This document shows positions 1 to 12,600 of a stretch of DNA of 64,000 bases, piece by piece. The stretch is from Chamaea fasciata. Taxonomy: Eukaryota > Chordata > Aves > Passeriformes > Sylviidae. Position 1 is the stretch's first letter. Each line of letters opens with the position of its first letter. The notes below the pieces were generated by a model. That model worked only from the letters and a program-made list of their open reading frames with translations, was not told where the DNA came from and did no database searches. The position numbers were made by a program, and so were the translations under genes. Location: contig JARCOQ010000005.1 in NCBI GenBank assembly GCA_029207755.1, positions 53,967,563 through 54,031,562 on the forward strand, written 5' to 3'.

Positions 1-220
1 CCAGGATGAAAGTTTGGGTGGGTTTCTCCATTCTCACTCTGACATGAAAAAGAAATCAGTAGATCTTTGTCTCTAAATTTTAACTGCTGAGCCCCTGTTT
101 GTCTTCCAGCGTGGCTTTTTTAGAGCACAGTAGGAACATTTGCTCTCCCCAAACTTTAAGTGAGATTATTTTCCCATACAGTCACACAAGTTGAGATGCC
201 ATGGACTTTAAGAAAAAAAT

Positions 221-255
221 TATCTATCTATATATCTATCTATCTATGTATATCT
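221..255. repeat. (TCTA)n microsatellite
   Basis: Interrupted tetranucleotide repeat of TATC/TCTA units, with one TA-rich interruption and a degenerate GTAT end. Short and imperfect, so probably only mildly polymorphic. Confidence 0.85.
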
Positions 256-1144
256 TGAAAATTGTGTTGGCATCACGGTCATTTGGAGAACCCGGACTCT
301 TGTTCATGTGAGGACAAAGCTTTATGGGCTTCATCGTTTATTTCACTCTAAACACAATTCCTCCTTTGTTGGTCAAAGAACTGAATAACCACAGTTCCAT
401 AGAGTTCAGCATATCCTTTATTTTCATTTTCAGGGCAGAGTCTGTCACAAATGAGATCTTGGTTCTTACAAACAGTTTGCCAAAAGCTTAAATGCAGTCT
501 GTGCCATGGGGAAAAGAGTGGGAAAGACTGGAGACCTCTGCTCTGGTTATATCGGGATACCAGCTGTCAGATCTCATCATCCTTGGGATAGCAGTACGCA
601 TTTTCCATCACAAATGCCATTAGAAGCATCAGAACAGAGCCTTTGATAACAAACAAAATAGCAATAGCTCACATGAATTACAAAACAGCTGAAGAGAAAA
701 GGCTGTGAAAGAGAGTTACCCAGAAAATCATTTGGTGAAGGGCTGAAAGTGGCTACTTTTCACTTAGGAGAATCAGAAAGTTCCTTGTTGGTAACAGAGT
801 ATCAAGGCACATCAGAGATTAGAAGACAGGCAGTTATTGAAGGAGAAAAGACAGAGCTGTGTCCATACAACTAAAATGCAAATGAGGAGCACAGGCAAAG
901 GAGAGAGAAGCTCATCTGCGAAACAAATGACAACTCAGATGGGATGAACTCAGTTAAAGAACCACTCAGTTAAAGTCCTTGCAGTCACACCTGTACAGAG
1001 ATGCTTCAGCTTTCCATGCACTTTACAGACTCAGCTACTCAGCAACCTCTGCTCTCCATTTAGAGTTATTTGGAATGATGTGTTTCCGTAAGGAAATCCT
1101 GCCAGAGCTGTATCTGATGTATTAGATAGTGATAGAGGGAGACC

Positions 1145-1162
1145 AAAAAAAAAAAAAAAAAA
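1145..1162. repeat. Poly(A) run, 18 nt
   Basis: Uninterrupted A homopolymer. No retrotransposon body is recognisable on its 5' side, so I call it a simple repeat. Confidence 0.8.
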
Positions 1163-1564
1163 TAGTGTGAACTGACTGGTTAAAATAACTGTTCCTCTTT
1201 TCAACCTTCATAATTCTTTCCACTTGCCTCATTTTACTTTTGCTGGTGCAAGTAACATTGTGCTGATATTTTGATGATGACTCGATGCAAATATCTTCTG
1301 GAGCTGATTTCATAGGTCATGGCTGGAACTAAAGAACTTAATGCAAGGAAAAATGCTTTGCTGAGTGCTGTTAAAACTCCTGCAGAACTGATGATGGCAA
1401 CATCCAAAATTCTTCTCACTGAGCCAGAAAGACCAAGCTTGCACGTGCCCTCCTTGAGCAGCTCCTAGGAGGAGAGGGAGGAATTCTCATAGCAGCCAGG
1501 GCCAGGCCATAGCTGACACATCACCTGAATCTGCTTGAAAAGCATTGATAAGGAGACCTGGTTT

Positions 1565-2145
1565 TGGCTGGAATAGAGTTAATTTTCTTATTAAGAGCTG
1601 GTACAGTGCTGTGTTTTGGACTTAGGATGAGAATAATGCTGATAACACACTGATGTTTTAGCTGCTCCTGAGCAGTGCTTACTGTAAATCAAGGACTTTT
1701 CAGTTTCCCAGGCTCTGTCAATAATCAGGTGGACAAAAAGCTGGGGGAGACACAGCCAGAACAGCTGACCAAAGCTGGCCAAAGAGATATTCCATACCAC
1801 AGAACATCATGCTCAGTATAAAAACTGGGGGGAGCTGGCTGGGAGCTGCCAATCCCTGCTCAGGAGCAGGATGACCATTGGTCAGCAGGTGGGGAGCAAC
1901 TGTACTGTGCATCCCTTGATTTTCTTGCCTTTGATTCCTCCCTCTCTTTTTACTATCACCCTTTTCATTACTATTAATATTATTATTGTATTTTAATATT
2001 TTTTTTCAATTACTGAACTGCTCTAACATCAACACATGGGTTTTACTTCCTTTTTTCCCCAATTCTCCTCCTCATCCCAGTGTTGGGGAGGAATGAGGGA
2101 GCTGCTGTGTGGTGCTGAGCTGTCGTCTGGGGTTAAACCATGACA
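1565..2145 (+). mobile_element. Solo LTR of an endogenous retrovirus (avian ERVL-type)
   Basis: About 580 bp that match my memory of a common songbird LTR. It starts TGGCTGGAATAGAGTTAATT and ends with GGGGTTAAACCATGACA. Inside are the family's typical phrases: a segment around 1615-1640 reading tgttttggacttaggatgag, the gatattccataccac block at 1785-1800, a TATA box (TATAAAAA, 1817-1824) followed by CTGGGGGGAG, and a T/A-rich stretch at 1965-2010 where the R/U5 polyadenylation region lies. No internal gag, pol or env sequence flanks it, so it is a solo LTR left by recombination between the two ends of a provirus. I could not define a target-site duplication. The family name is from memory; the LTR class is an inference. 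Confidence 0.8.
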
Positions 2146-5100
2146 TAAGGAAATACACAACGCCCTGGTAGGAAGCCTGGGCTGGGCTGGCTGTGACAGG
2201 CCACTGGAATTACTTCCTTGCAATTTATCCCATCAAGACCAACACGTCATGGAGGAGGAAATGCACAGAGATATTTCCAAGGACAAGGTCACCGTATCTG
2301 CCAGTAGCAAAGGCAAAAACAGGAACAACACTCCCTTCTGTCCCAACAGCATAATTATTCTGATCAATTTTATTTTATAAGTGTCATTAGGACACTGCTG
2401 GGGAAAAAAAATATGATACTTAAAATACAGCAACTACTTGGATAAAAAGGGGAAATGATATGGAACTAAGATTGCAGAAAAATACAAGGAAATTGCAAGT
2501 TTAACCATAAGTGAAACAGGAGCCTGGGCAGAACTGATCACACTTCTGAGACCTGCATCAATGTGAAAGAAAAACCTGCAAGAAGAGAAATCTTAGATGA
2601 GTGACTCATGTGGTATTCGTTTCAGGCAGGGGAAGTGACAGGTTGCAGTGAGAACCAGTCACTTTCCTGGCTCCAAAGCCGTGAATGCAGCTCAGTGGGA
2701 GATCCCAGACCTCTGGAGAGACTGAGGGGCTCTGATTGAAGGATTTCTGCTCTACCCCATCCACGATAGAGCCCCAAACGCTTGGCAGGGGACCTCTGGT
2801 GTCTGTCTGAGCAGTGTGAAGTAAAAGTCAAGAGTGATTTGTGTGTGCATAGCTGTGAACACACAACTGAAATAAACAACCCGGCAGCAGTAAATCTGCA
2901 GGAAATAAAAGAAGCAGAGCTTAGAGACTGCAAAAGCGGTACCCCTACCCTCCTCTCCTCAGGAGGCGGTCAAAGGCTGGTGCAAATCCCTTTGAAGTTA
3001 AAGGGAACAACTGTGTGTTTCTAGTGAGCCCCTCTGTCTCCTTTGTTTCTAACTCAGCTCTCAGTGACAGAGCAGCAATGCAATTTAAGGCATATGAGGA
3101 AACCAGAAGAAGACTTTTCATGGTTTCTTTGATTTTTGATTTTGTTTTTTTTTTTTCCTTAGGTCATCTGGGATACTTCAGAGGCTGTTCATATGAGTGC
3201 AGAAAATAGCAGAGAGGTAGCCACTCATGGAGAATGGAAATGTTACACTGTTTTAATGAATGCAAATCATTTAGGTGACTGGAAAGCCCTTCAATGTAAA
3301 GGGTTAGTAATTACCAACAAATCAGTAATAAGAGCAAACCTGTTTTCTGTGGTCTGGAGTGTCCAGTCCTCTCCTTCTACCCTTCCCTCACATAATTAAA
3401 ACTAAATTGATTGATTGCTATGGTCTCTACTAAGAAACTGGAGGTAAAGGAAGAGGCAAAGTAAGGCATAATCCTTCAAGTGAATGGAAAATAAACCTGG
3501 TGAGGCAAGAGACAACTGTTCTTCACCCTGTGCCATACTGCTAACCCCAGGGTCTGAAGTCTTACAGCATATGCTGTCAAATGTAGTCACTTTGCTCTGC
3601 GTGAACAGGCACCTAAATGTACCAAGTGTCCCCTCTCCCAGTGTGTCTTCCCAGCAGCTCCAGGTGACAAACCTCAAATCTGTTTTCCTCCCCTGATATT
3701 ACTCAAAGTGATGGTGGGGTGAAATTATCGCCAGGACCATGGAGCAGAGGAAGAGCTCAAGGGAGACAAGAATTTGAACAAAAGATTGCTGCTCTAGCCA
3801 GTCACCCTCTCCTATCTGTAATTTAGATAATATTCAACAACTGCACAAACAAAGCCATGCGACTGGTAGGGGTTTTTATTTGCTGAGAGAATCATTAGCA
3901 AGTGTCTGTCTTTCTAAGGTTTCTCTTGCCTGTAAAGATGCTTTAGGATGGTGAGATGGGTGCATTTGTGTATCTTCCTTAACAAAATGCCTCCCACACC
4001 CACGACTTGGGTGGTCCAGGGCACTAAACAGCCCCCAGGTTAACAGTGCATTAATCATCAGTTTCTGAAGGGCAAAGCAATCTACCACAGCAAACAGAAG
4101 AGGGTTTGATTAACAGTCCATTCCTCTTTCCTCTAACCTTTGCAGGAGGACATGCACAAGACATCATTCCCTGATGTGCTCCCTATTGCTTTGCTAATTC
4201 TCTTTTCGATTCCAAAGGCAGGAAAGGGAGCCTTCCCATCAGTGTTTCACCAAAGAGCTGGGGGTTTACACGCATTAATGCAAGCCATGACCAACATTGA
4301 CCTGCTTTTTCTCGTGTGGCATCAGACAGCTTACATGAGATAGAGCTCTATTTTCTTTAAAACCCACATTGTTTCAGGTGTGCATAAGACATAATTTAAA
4401 TTCCAGTTGATACGTAATGTACAAAACCCTTCCTAAACTAGAAACAAAACATAAAACCTTGTCCAAGAGAGTAAAAGGACTCCTGGGGTTCTTTATCTAT
4501 ACAGTTCATATAGATCAGGAAGCCCCATAGATTTTCTCCCAACTCAGGGATTCTTTTACTTCCACCCAACAAATGTCAAGTATCAAAACCACCAGAGCAA
4601 TGACTTAGTCCACATTTCATTGCCTGCACTGGAACAAAGGTTTTTGTGTAGTCTGTGAAAGCAACCTCCAACCTCTATAAAATAATTATGGTCACAAGGA
4701 GAATTTTCAGGAGGATTTTCCAAAATGTATTAAAAACTATTTATTTATGACAGCACAATTAGAAAGCTGCAGCAATAGGAATCAGAATAAAACCCTAGGA
4801 ACATAAATGATCTCTAAGAAACTTCAGAAAAAGGCAGTCCAGACATATTTGTGCTGTAGGCACGGACTGCCTTAACCATTTCCTTACTTTTTGTACATCT
4901 GTGATTCCAACCTTTCCCATGCATGAATAGGCAATTGAAGTGCTAAAATAATTCTGCATAGAGAAGGAAAAAAAAAAAAAGCATGCTAGCTGAAACAAGG
5001 CTCTTCTCCTGTTTAACATATCTATCCCAATTATTTGCAAAATAGGACTTTCACTCTGTTAATTACATGTGCAATAGCAATTCAGGTTACTGACAGGAAA

Positions 5101-6455
5101 AAGCATGTAATAATTGCACAGGAAACTCAAATGGGTGTTTGCCAACCTTCTCTCTGAAGTTACAGATTTCTAAATATCATAGATCTCGACTGTGAAAATA
5201 TCTTGATTGTGAAAACTATATACTTCCATCACAAAAACATGACTGGGTTTTTATCCAGTTTACTCTCCTGATGTGTGTCTTGGTATGGAAATGTTGCATT
5301 TCTTGCCAAAGTTTGCAAAACACAAGCACTGCTTTTGCCTCTCAAACAGCCTGTTTTGCTCCCAAATAACAGCACCATTCTTTTTTTAGCTCAGGTACTT
5401 GATACCAGCAGGTGAGAAAAGAAATCCTCAGATATCTTACCAAAGACTCTGCTGTTCTTTGACTCTGCACAGTATCAGAGCACAAAAACATGTGGTGGAA
5501 TGAGCAGCCATGTCTGTTTCAGTAGAATATTTTTTAAAAGCCAGGAATATAACTCGTGAAACTGCTCTTCTCCCAGCTTCTGCCGTGCCGTTGCACATCC
5601 CTGCAAAGAAGAATTAAAATTTGAGGTTTATTTCCCAAGGTTCGACCCGGAGTCAGCTCTGTAATTGAAACAGCCACGCCTCACACAGCAACAAAACTGA
5701 AGGGGAAGCTGCCAAAGGTTAATCTTTCCTCTGGTATTTCTACCCCCGCTTTGCTTGGCCGGAGTTGCTCTTGGGCTCAATTAAGCAGGACAATGAGACT
5801 ATTAAGCACTTTGGTTTTGTTTTGCATGCTATAGAAACCCTAATTCCCTCCTGGGAGAGGATCTCTGTAAGAGCAGCGTCTGCAAGAGAAAGCAGCCACC
5901 TCTCCGGGGGATAAGGAGCCTTGCATCCCATGTTTCACACTGCTCAGCTCAGATAGCTCCTCACCAGTGATGCTGGAGAAGGTTGAGTCTTTAAATTTGA
6001 TTGAGTTAAAATGAGCGAGTATTACTTCATCTGTGTGCACAGAAAATATTTTAGCCACTAAATATTTTACCTAGAACCAGTCATACTTTCCATCTTCTCT
6101 CCCCCCAATTCTGTCCTGTATTAAAACTAACAAAAATTGGCATGAAGTTTAAGTGAAAAGTGATTCCAAAAGGCTACAGTATGAAATCCTTCATGCCTGA
6201 TGTGAAATTAAAGGACATTGCTGGCAGTGTGTATACTAACTGTTTTGAAAAGAGCTAAGTCAGGCTTAGTGGCCATATGCAAACAAGGTCCGGGCAATAC
6301 ACCCAGCATTGCTCCATCTGGCATTCAAACCCCAGGCTGTTCCCAGCCCAGCTGTGACTTCAGGCTGAGTACCAACCCACTGCCTGCTGGGGACTAGAAA
6401 AAGGTATTCCTCTCCAAAATGTGTGGCCTCAATAATATTGTGCAGTTTCTTTCCC
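2146..6455. other. Intergenic sequence, no gene seen
   Basis: No exon, RNA gene or transposon that I can recognise. Open frames are all near or below 100 codons, overlap on both strands, and show no protein motif. A 13-nt A run sits near 4969-4981. Confidence 0.55.
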
Positions 6456-6669
6456 GTTGTTTTTTTGTTTGGTTGGTTTTTTGGGTTTTTTTGTTTTGGG
6501 TGGGGTTTTTTTGTTTGTTTGTTTTGTTTTGGGGTTTTTTGGGGTTTGGTTTTGTTTTGTTTTTGATTTTTGGTGGGGTTGTTTGGTTTTTTGTTTGTTT
6601 GTTTTTGGGGTTTTTTTTGTTTGGTTGGTTGGGTTTTTTTTTTGGGTTTTGTTGGTTTTTTTTTTTTTT
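6456..6669 (+). repeat. Almost pure G/T low-complexity tract (214 nt)
   Basis: All 214 bases are G or T except one A at 6566, and there is no C. G runs of 3-4 (for example near 6483, 6498, 6502, 6531, 6541, 6576, 6607, 6631 and 6644) are separated by T runs of 3-10. The complementary strand is therefore pure A/C. This explains the overlapping Lys/Asn/Pro/Gln-rich frames on the - strand and Phe/Gly/Leu/Val-rich frames on the + strand; these are not genes. Several windows hold four G runs with short T loops, so quadruplex formation on the + strand is possible. Confidence 0.95.
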
Positions 6670-9600
6670 CCACTTTGTAACATCAAACACTTTCTACTAA
6701 GGGATTCTGGATAACAGCCTGGCTTGAATAACACCATTTAAAGAGTCATATCCTTCTGCAGAAGAGAAGGAGGATTCCTGCACTTTTGCATGAGCACGTG
6801 GAGCCCACAGGGAAAAGAGATGCTGTGAAGAAGGAGAGCACTGACAGATGATACAAAGGCATATTCAAGCCACAGCAACAGGTCATCAATAATCACCCCC
6901 TGATTAGGGAACTTTTCATCCATCCCCAGGTACACCTCCAGGACTTGTCTTGCATCATCTTGTTTAGGGTCCCCCCCTTCTTTAGACAAATGCTGGCTCC
7001 CAGCCTGATACTCCTCCTGTGTAGAAGGTGTCGCACAGATGATGCCGGGATTTTTCCTCCTGGGAAGTTTTCTGGCCCTGGCTCATCACTGCTCTGCATG
7101 TGGGGCAGAGTAGAGGCATGGCAGCTCAGGAGGTTTACAGAGCCAAGTGGGCACACGGGCTTTGCTGAGTTCATCTCCATTAAGCCCAGGCTCTGTCAGG
7201 TGCACAGCCCTGCCTTACACAGCACTTGCTCCCACAACAGCCCAGTTATCACTGCAGAGCCAACCAACTTCAGAGGCTGTGGAGAGGGAACTGAGGGAGG
7301 ACATCAGCACCATCCACATCTCACATGTGTCCTCAGTCAGCAGACCAAGGTAAATCTGCCTCTGGCTGGCCACGCCAGAATCCTACACGTGGAATCCCAG
7401 CTCCTCACTCGGCACTGCCCACATCTGAACCTGCAGCTTTGCCAGTCATCTCAGCCCACACCTGCCTCTGAGACCGGCTCTCCCTCATTCCCCTGGCATG
7501 GGTGCTGCTCCCAGGTCACTGTCTAAAATCACCTCCCCTCGTGGCAGGATGATTCCTAGTGGTGTTAAATGGAATGCACACCTGTGATGCAAGCCAGGGT
7601 TGCTATGGTGCTGATCCTCCCAATTATTTTTGTACACTTGGCAGGCCTCATCATCCATCTGGAACTGGCAAAACAGCAACATCAAAATCTAATGGAGTAA
7701 AAATAAAACCTCTACAGGACAGATATAAATTACTAATAAGCTTTTCACAATGCCAGCATGTGCCAGCCAGATATATTAAAAAAAAAAAAAAAAGCTCAGG
7801 TTGCTTCTGCTCCTTCCTCCCCTGTGCCACTTAGGGATTTCCTCCACCACAGGCAATCGTGGATATGATTTCACCTCACTAAACCTCACCATGCACAAGC
7901 ACAGCTATTTTTTTCCAATTTACTTCTGAAAGCTAATCCATCTTAGAACTGCATGAGGGATAGCAAATCTGCTTATCCGGTGCACACAGACAGGTGGCAC
8001 AGCAGAGTGGAAACTTGAGTCAAGGATGCTGATCAGAATTCACCTTGCAAAATATACGTTCATGCTGGAGGCCCTCAAGTTCAGGCTCAGGTCCATCAGG
8101 CACTCCAGTTGTTCTAGCATCCTGACCTCCGAAATGGGATTGCGGGTTTTAAACATTAAAGAGTGCTCCAAGTGCTTTCTTATCCATGCAGAAACTGCAG
8201 GGTACTGCAAGCTTGAGTTCTCCATACCTGTCACAGCCCAGGGTAACAGCCCTATGTGATCACTTCTGCATCCATACCTGCACATACACGGCCTGCATGG
8301 AAAAAGCAGCTGCCACAGGAGCCACAGGCTGGCAGAAAGGCTGACATTGCTGCTGTCACTGTGCTTGTGCTGCAAGCGACATGGTCCTGGCTCCCTCAGA
8401 CAACTCCAGATGTGCACCCCAGCACATCCTCGGCACAGCCCTCTCTCACACCCTGACAGAGAAGATGCCTCAGAGGGCTCAGTGAAATGCAAATGTAGCT
8501 GGTTCAAAAAGGAAATGAAATTCTGAAGGTTTGAACAGGAAACAGCCTGGGGGTGGAGAAAGGCGGCTGAATGCCTTTCATTGAAATGCAAAGAGAAAAT
8601 TTTCTTTCTCAGGAAGAGCAAAAACCCCCCTCAGGGTGATAATTTTGTTAAGGTAGCAAGAGAGTAACTGGTAGCATAACCTATTCTGGACTGGTCCTGA
8701 GAAACCATGCGAGTTAAATCATCCTCGGTGTTTTCCACTGCACGACACTTTCTGCTTTTATTTGTCACTGCTGTCTTGAAATATGTGGGAGGAGAAAAAT
8801 TTAAATACACGGGGAAGAAAAAGTCTATCAAGTCTTAATGAGAGCAGAAATTATGCAAAAAGAAACCACTCCAAGGTAATCCCAATGTGTCCCAAGCACA
8901 CTGAGTAAATGACCATATGCCTGTGTTCCTTCTTAGCTGGAGTCGTTCATCTCTTCATCTGCCTGTGCTGTGCTCCTTCTTGGTGGCTGAACCTCTTGCA
9001 TACAAATCCATCAGACTGCAGAGCTGCTTCCACAGTCATTTTGCCATCCTCTGAAGCTATTTTAGCTTTGCCAGGCAGTGATTGAGTGGATTCTTCAGAG
9101 CCAGTGCATGAGGAGAAAAATGAGAATGAATTTGGTAGGCAGGAAACTAAAGATTTGGCTTGGTCTGAAAAAGAGAGGCGCTGGTTCAACCCGTGGGGAG
9201 AGTTCGCTGGCAGAGAGAGCAGCAGAATGTGCCTGGGGGGGCCCTGATTCCAGCAGGGAGATTTGCCAGGGAGCAACGGGCTGTCCTGGCACACGGGGTG
9301 TCCTGGCACATGTGCCAGCAGTGAAGGCACAAGCCCTGTCCCCAGCTCTTTCGGCGTCCCTTCCCTCAGGGCACTCGCATTTCTCTTGCAGTCTCACTTG
9401 GTCTCTACGCACTGCTGCTGGTGCGCTGATCGGCGCTACATCCTCACACATCAGCCACACCTCCTGCTCTCATTCTCCAGGTTTTGTTTTACCCCTACCC
9501 GATCGCCCTGACATTACACATCCGCCTGTCTGTGTCACCAGAGCCCTGCCCCGGCTGAAGAGCAAAGAAACAAGCTGTGTCTGCAATGTTTTTTTGCAAA

Positions 9601-12600
9601 TCAACAGACCAGTAAACTTTTTTCCCCTATGGTTTTTATCCTCCTTTGTACTTCCCAGACACCCAGTTTACACCATATGCTTCTGCCTGTTTATGTGTGT
9701 GCCAGCCTAAACTTTCCCTGGTCCACCCCTGCAATGTCTCCATTGCTGTCCTGTGATGACAGGAGTGACACATTCTGCCTCTTCTTTCATTCCAGCTTGT
9801 TCTGAGGACCATGCACGCTGAAAAATGCTGCAGAAGGAATGGAATCTGTTTTATGAAATGTCTCTATCACATGGACTCTTTGATGACTACAAAGAAAACA
9901 AACTCATAACTTTCAACACAGGAAGCCAGCATGAAAAATTCCCATCTCTTTTGCTGCTTTTTCATTGAATGTGTAAACAGCCAGTGGTTTTGAGAAACCA
10001 GCTTTTCCCGCATCTGCTACTGAACTGCCCAGGAGTTACTGGTAGTTCTCCAGAGATAACAGACAGTCACCCACAGGCAGCGCCTGTAAAATGATCATAT
10101 GTGGAGCTGTGATATCTTTTAGGAGGCAAGGTAGAAAATAAAACAAGCAGCCTTGAAGAGGGGGATGAAAGTACTGGAGCTTTTTTCTCCCCAGCTCTAG
10201 TCCAGAGTGCTGAAGGAGGAGGTTGGTGCTCTGTTTGCTGGAGGAGACAGGGCTTGAGGCAATCAACTTCAGTGCTGGTTTTCTGTTGAGTCTAACAAGC
10301 AGCGCAATTACAGCCATCCTCTGAAGTGCGGGAGATAAAGGTTATCTCCAGTAAAAAGAATGCTGATATTTCTGTGTAGCCCTTGTTCACAGAGAGGAAC
10401 AGCCAAGCAAACTCCTTGTGGTCTTTGGGAAACACAAAGGCTCTTCAGAGTTTATGTGCTGAGATAAGGCTCCTGGGAAAATTTTAACCTAACCTTTCTC
10501 CAACTGTTTGCTTTCACAGAAAAATCTATGTGTATCTATGTGAAGAAATAATAAAAAGAAAACTTAAAATAGAGATATATTATTTTTTTTACCCAAGTTT
10601 CACTTTCTACATGGGTAGAAACAGATCCAATTCCAGCAGGTCTAACTGGGAGATGACATGCCATTCTCTTTTGTTTTTTACCTCTGCTGTATTTCTTGTG
10701 TATTTTAGGCTCTCCTTCTGCCCTGTAGAACATGCAGATACAAAAGACTGTCTACTCACAGTTCCCATGTGGAGCCACCTATTGAAAAGAGAAGTCAGTT
10801 GTAAGCACTTAATAATTGGATTTACATATATCTGGATTACTAATAATTTTGGATACTCTATTTTACCAACACAGTACACGAACAGACAGTGCTGTCTTCT
10901 ATGCACTGTTGATTATTTCTATTCCTTTTTGAGATGCTGCTTTGAAATCCTTTTCTGGATTCATCGAATCCAGGCTCTGAAGAGGAAGTGCACTGCTTTC
11001 TGCAGTTACTTTTTTTCTCTTGAATTTCCTGGTTTAAATTTCTTGGAGCATATTTTTGCCTGACTGGAAGAATATCTAAATGAATTGCTCCTGACAAAAT
11101 GCAAACACCTGACACATCAGGGAACAAGTTACTTTAATTGTGAAAACAAGAAGATATTTGTCTAAACAACACTATAGCTGTTTTAAGGAAGTAAATACAA
11201 GAATGACTAGATAGGAAATGCTTTTCATCTGCTAAAGCAATTTCTTGTATTCATTTCAGGCAAAGACTACAACGAGCATTCCCACTGAGGTAAATGACCT
11301 AAATAAGGGTAAGTGCTACCCAAGGTAAAAAAGTTTGCAAGCCTCTGAGACAACCAGGTTGCAGAAATGGGATCTTTGTCCTTGTGAGGGGTCATGTGAG
11401 CCAAGGAACATGGATTTACCTCCCAGAAGGGCTGGAAGCTATATAGGCACCGGAATTGCTTGCTTGTGTCAGTGAGCAGTTCCAAATGCCTGTGGTGATC
11501 ACATCCTTCAGTTACTGCACTACAGCAGGACTTCTGGATTTGCCTAATGATTACTTCCAAAAGTGTTAGTGGAGATGCTTTGTTAAGAAAATTTAAAACA
11601 AATTGTTTCATACACCTCTCTTTACCTGTAATGTAAAATTACCACGAAGAGGCGGCCATGAGATGAGATTTTTCCTTCTGAGGAATAAGCTTGAATTGAA
11701 TGTTCCAGGAACTCTCCATGCTGGGATGCCAGAACTGAAGTGATCCAAATGTGTCTGGTTTAGATCAGGAGCTCATTCTGAAACAATTGTGGCCAGATCT
11801 CCTCAAGGTTTAACCACTGTACCATCCTACAGCTGGTGCTGCTTTGGGGACTCCTTGTCAGAGAATCTTTAGGAATTCAGCCCTGTGAATTCCAGCAAAT
11901 GACAGATTTAGCAGCAAACTCCATCCCCAAGCTAGTGACTGCTGGAGGCTAATCTGTCCTCTGATTCTATGATTACCACCCTTCCCTTGGTTATCTCTCT
12001 TGTAGACCATGGAACACAGTGGAAATAAATAGTAACAGAGGCTGTCACACACAATGCTAATTATGCATTAAATGCTTCAGAGGTCCTGAGGGGGTTTTTT
12101 GCTTCATGATAACAATCTCGCTTTCTTCCTGATTTGGCAGAAAATCCAGTTACACAGAAATTATGAACCCCTGGGCCTTGACACAATCTTTACAGGCCCT
12201 TTTATATTGCTTCTTGGTCCTGCTGTCTCACAGATGGCCAAGCCTATCTGGAGTCATTTATTTGCTGTTGGTTTACATGCCTGCTGTAAAATGCTCTATT
12301 CCCTTTGCAAGAAACCTCAAGCTCCAACTCTAAGTTTGTGCTTTTGGACCACAGAGTCTATAAAATATCCTGGGTTTATGTTCTGCTGCACCTAGTGGAT
12401 AGACAAAATTAAAGATAAAAAAATACACTTTCAAACCAGAAAAATAGTTGGAGCATGGGGGAATAGAAAGAGCAGTCAGTGCTTAGGTAAGGTTTCCTGA
12501 AGTTTTTTCTGGAAGAGAAGTGATGAGCTTGAAGGGACGACTAAAGGAAACTTAAATCTAGAGTGTCCATAGGAATAATTAAAGATGCCAGGCCTTTCAT

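Larger units (their letters stand above)
1..1564. other. Gene-poor flank, no gene seen
   Basis: I see no conserved coding exon, RNA gene or recognisable transposon. All open frames are short and low in information. The only structure is a short TCTA microsatellite near 221-255 and an 18-nt A run at 1145-1162. From known synteny this should be the interval between KCNJ8 and LDHB, but neither KCNJ8 nor ABCC9 coding sequence is visible. Confidence 0.6.

Noticed and set aside
5639..5650. GGTTCGACCCGG resembling a tRNA T-loop
   Set aside because: No matching acceptor stem, D-arm or anticodon arm can be built around it.
6266..6737. Several 85-135-residue Lys/Asn/Pro/Gln- or Phe/Gly/Leu/Val-rich frames
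   Set aside because: They are translations of the G/T low-complexity tract in different frames and strands.
6945..7526. 193-residue open frame on the + strand
   Set aside because: No recognisable domain, no splice-linked partner, overlaps other frames, and composition matches the surrounding intergenic DNA.
8040..8621. 193-residue open frame on the - strand
   Set aside because: No family resemblance; overlapped by + strand frames of similar quality.
9078..9710. 210-residue open frame on the + strand
   Set aside because: Low-information sequence with no motif; a similar-length frame exists on the opposite strand.
10530..11063. 177-residue Phe/Tyr/Leu-rich open frame on the + strand, superficially membrane-like
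   Set aside because: The T-rich composition accounts for the hydrophobic look. No membrane-protein family is recognised and there is no promoter or splice context.
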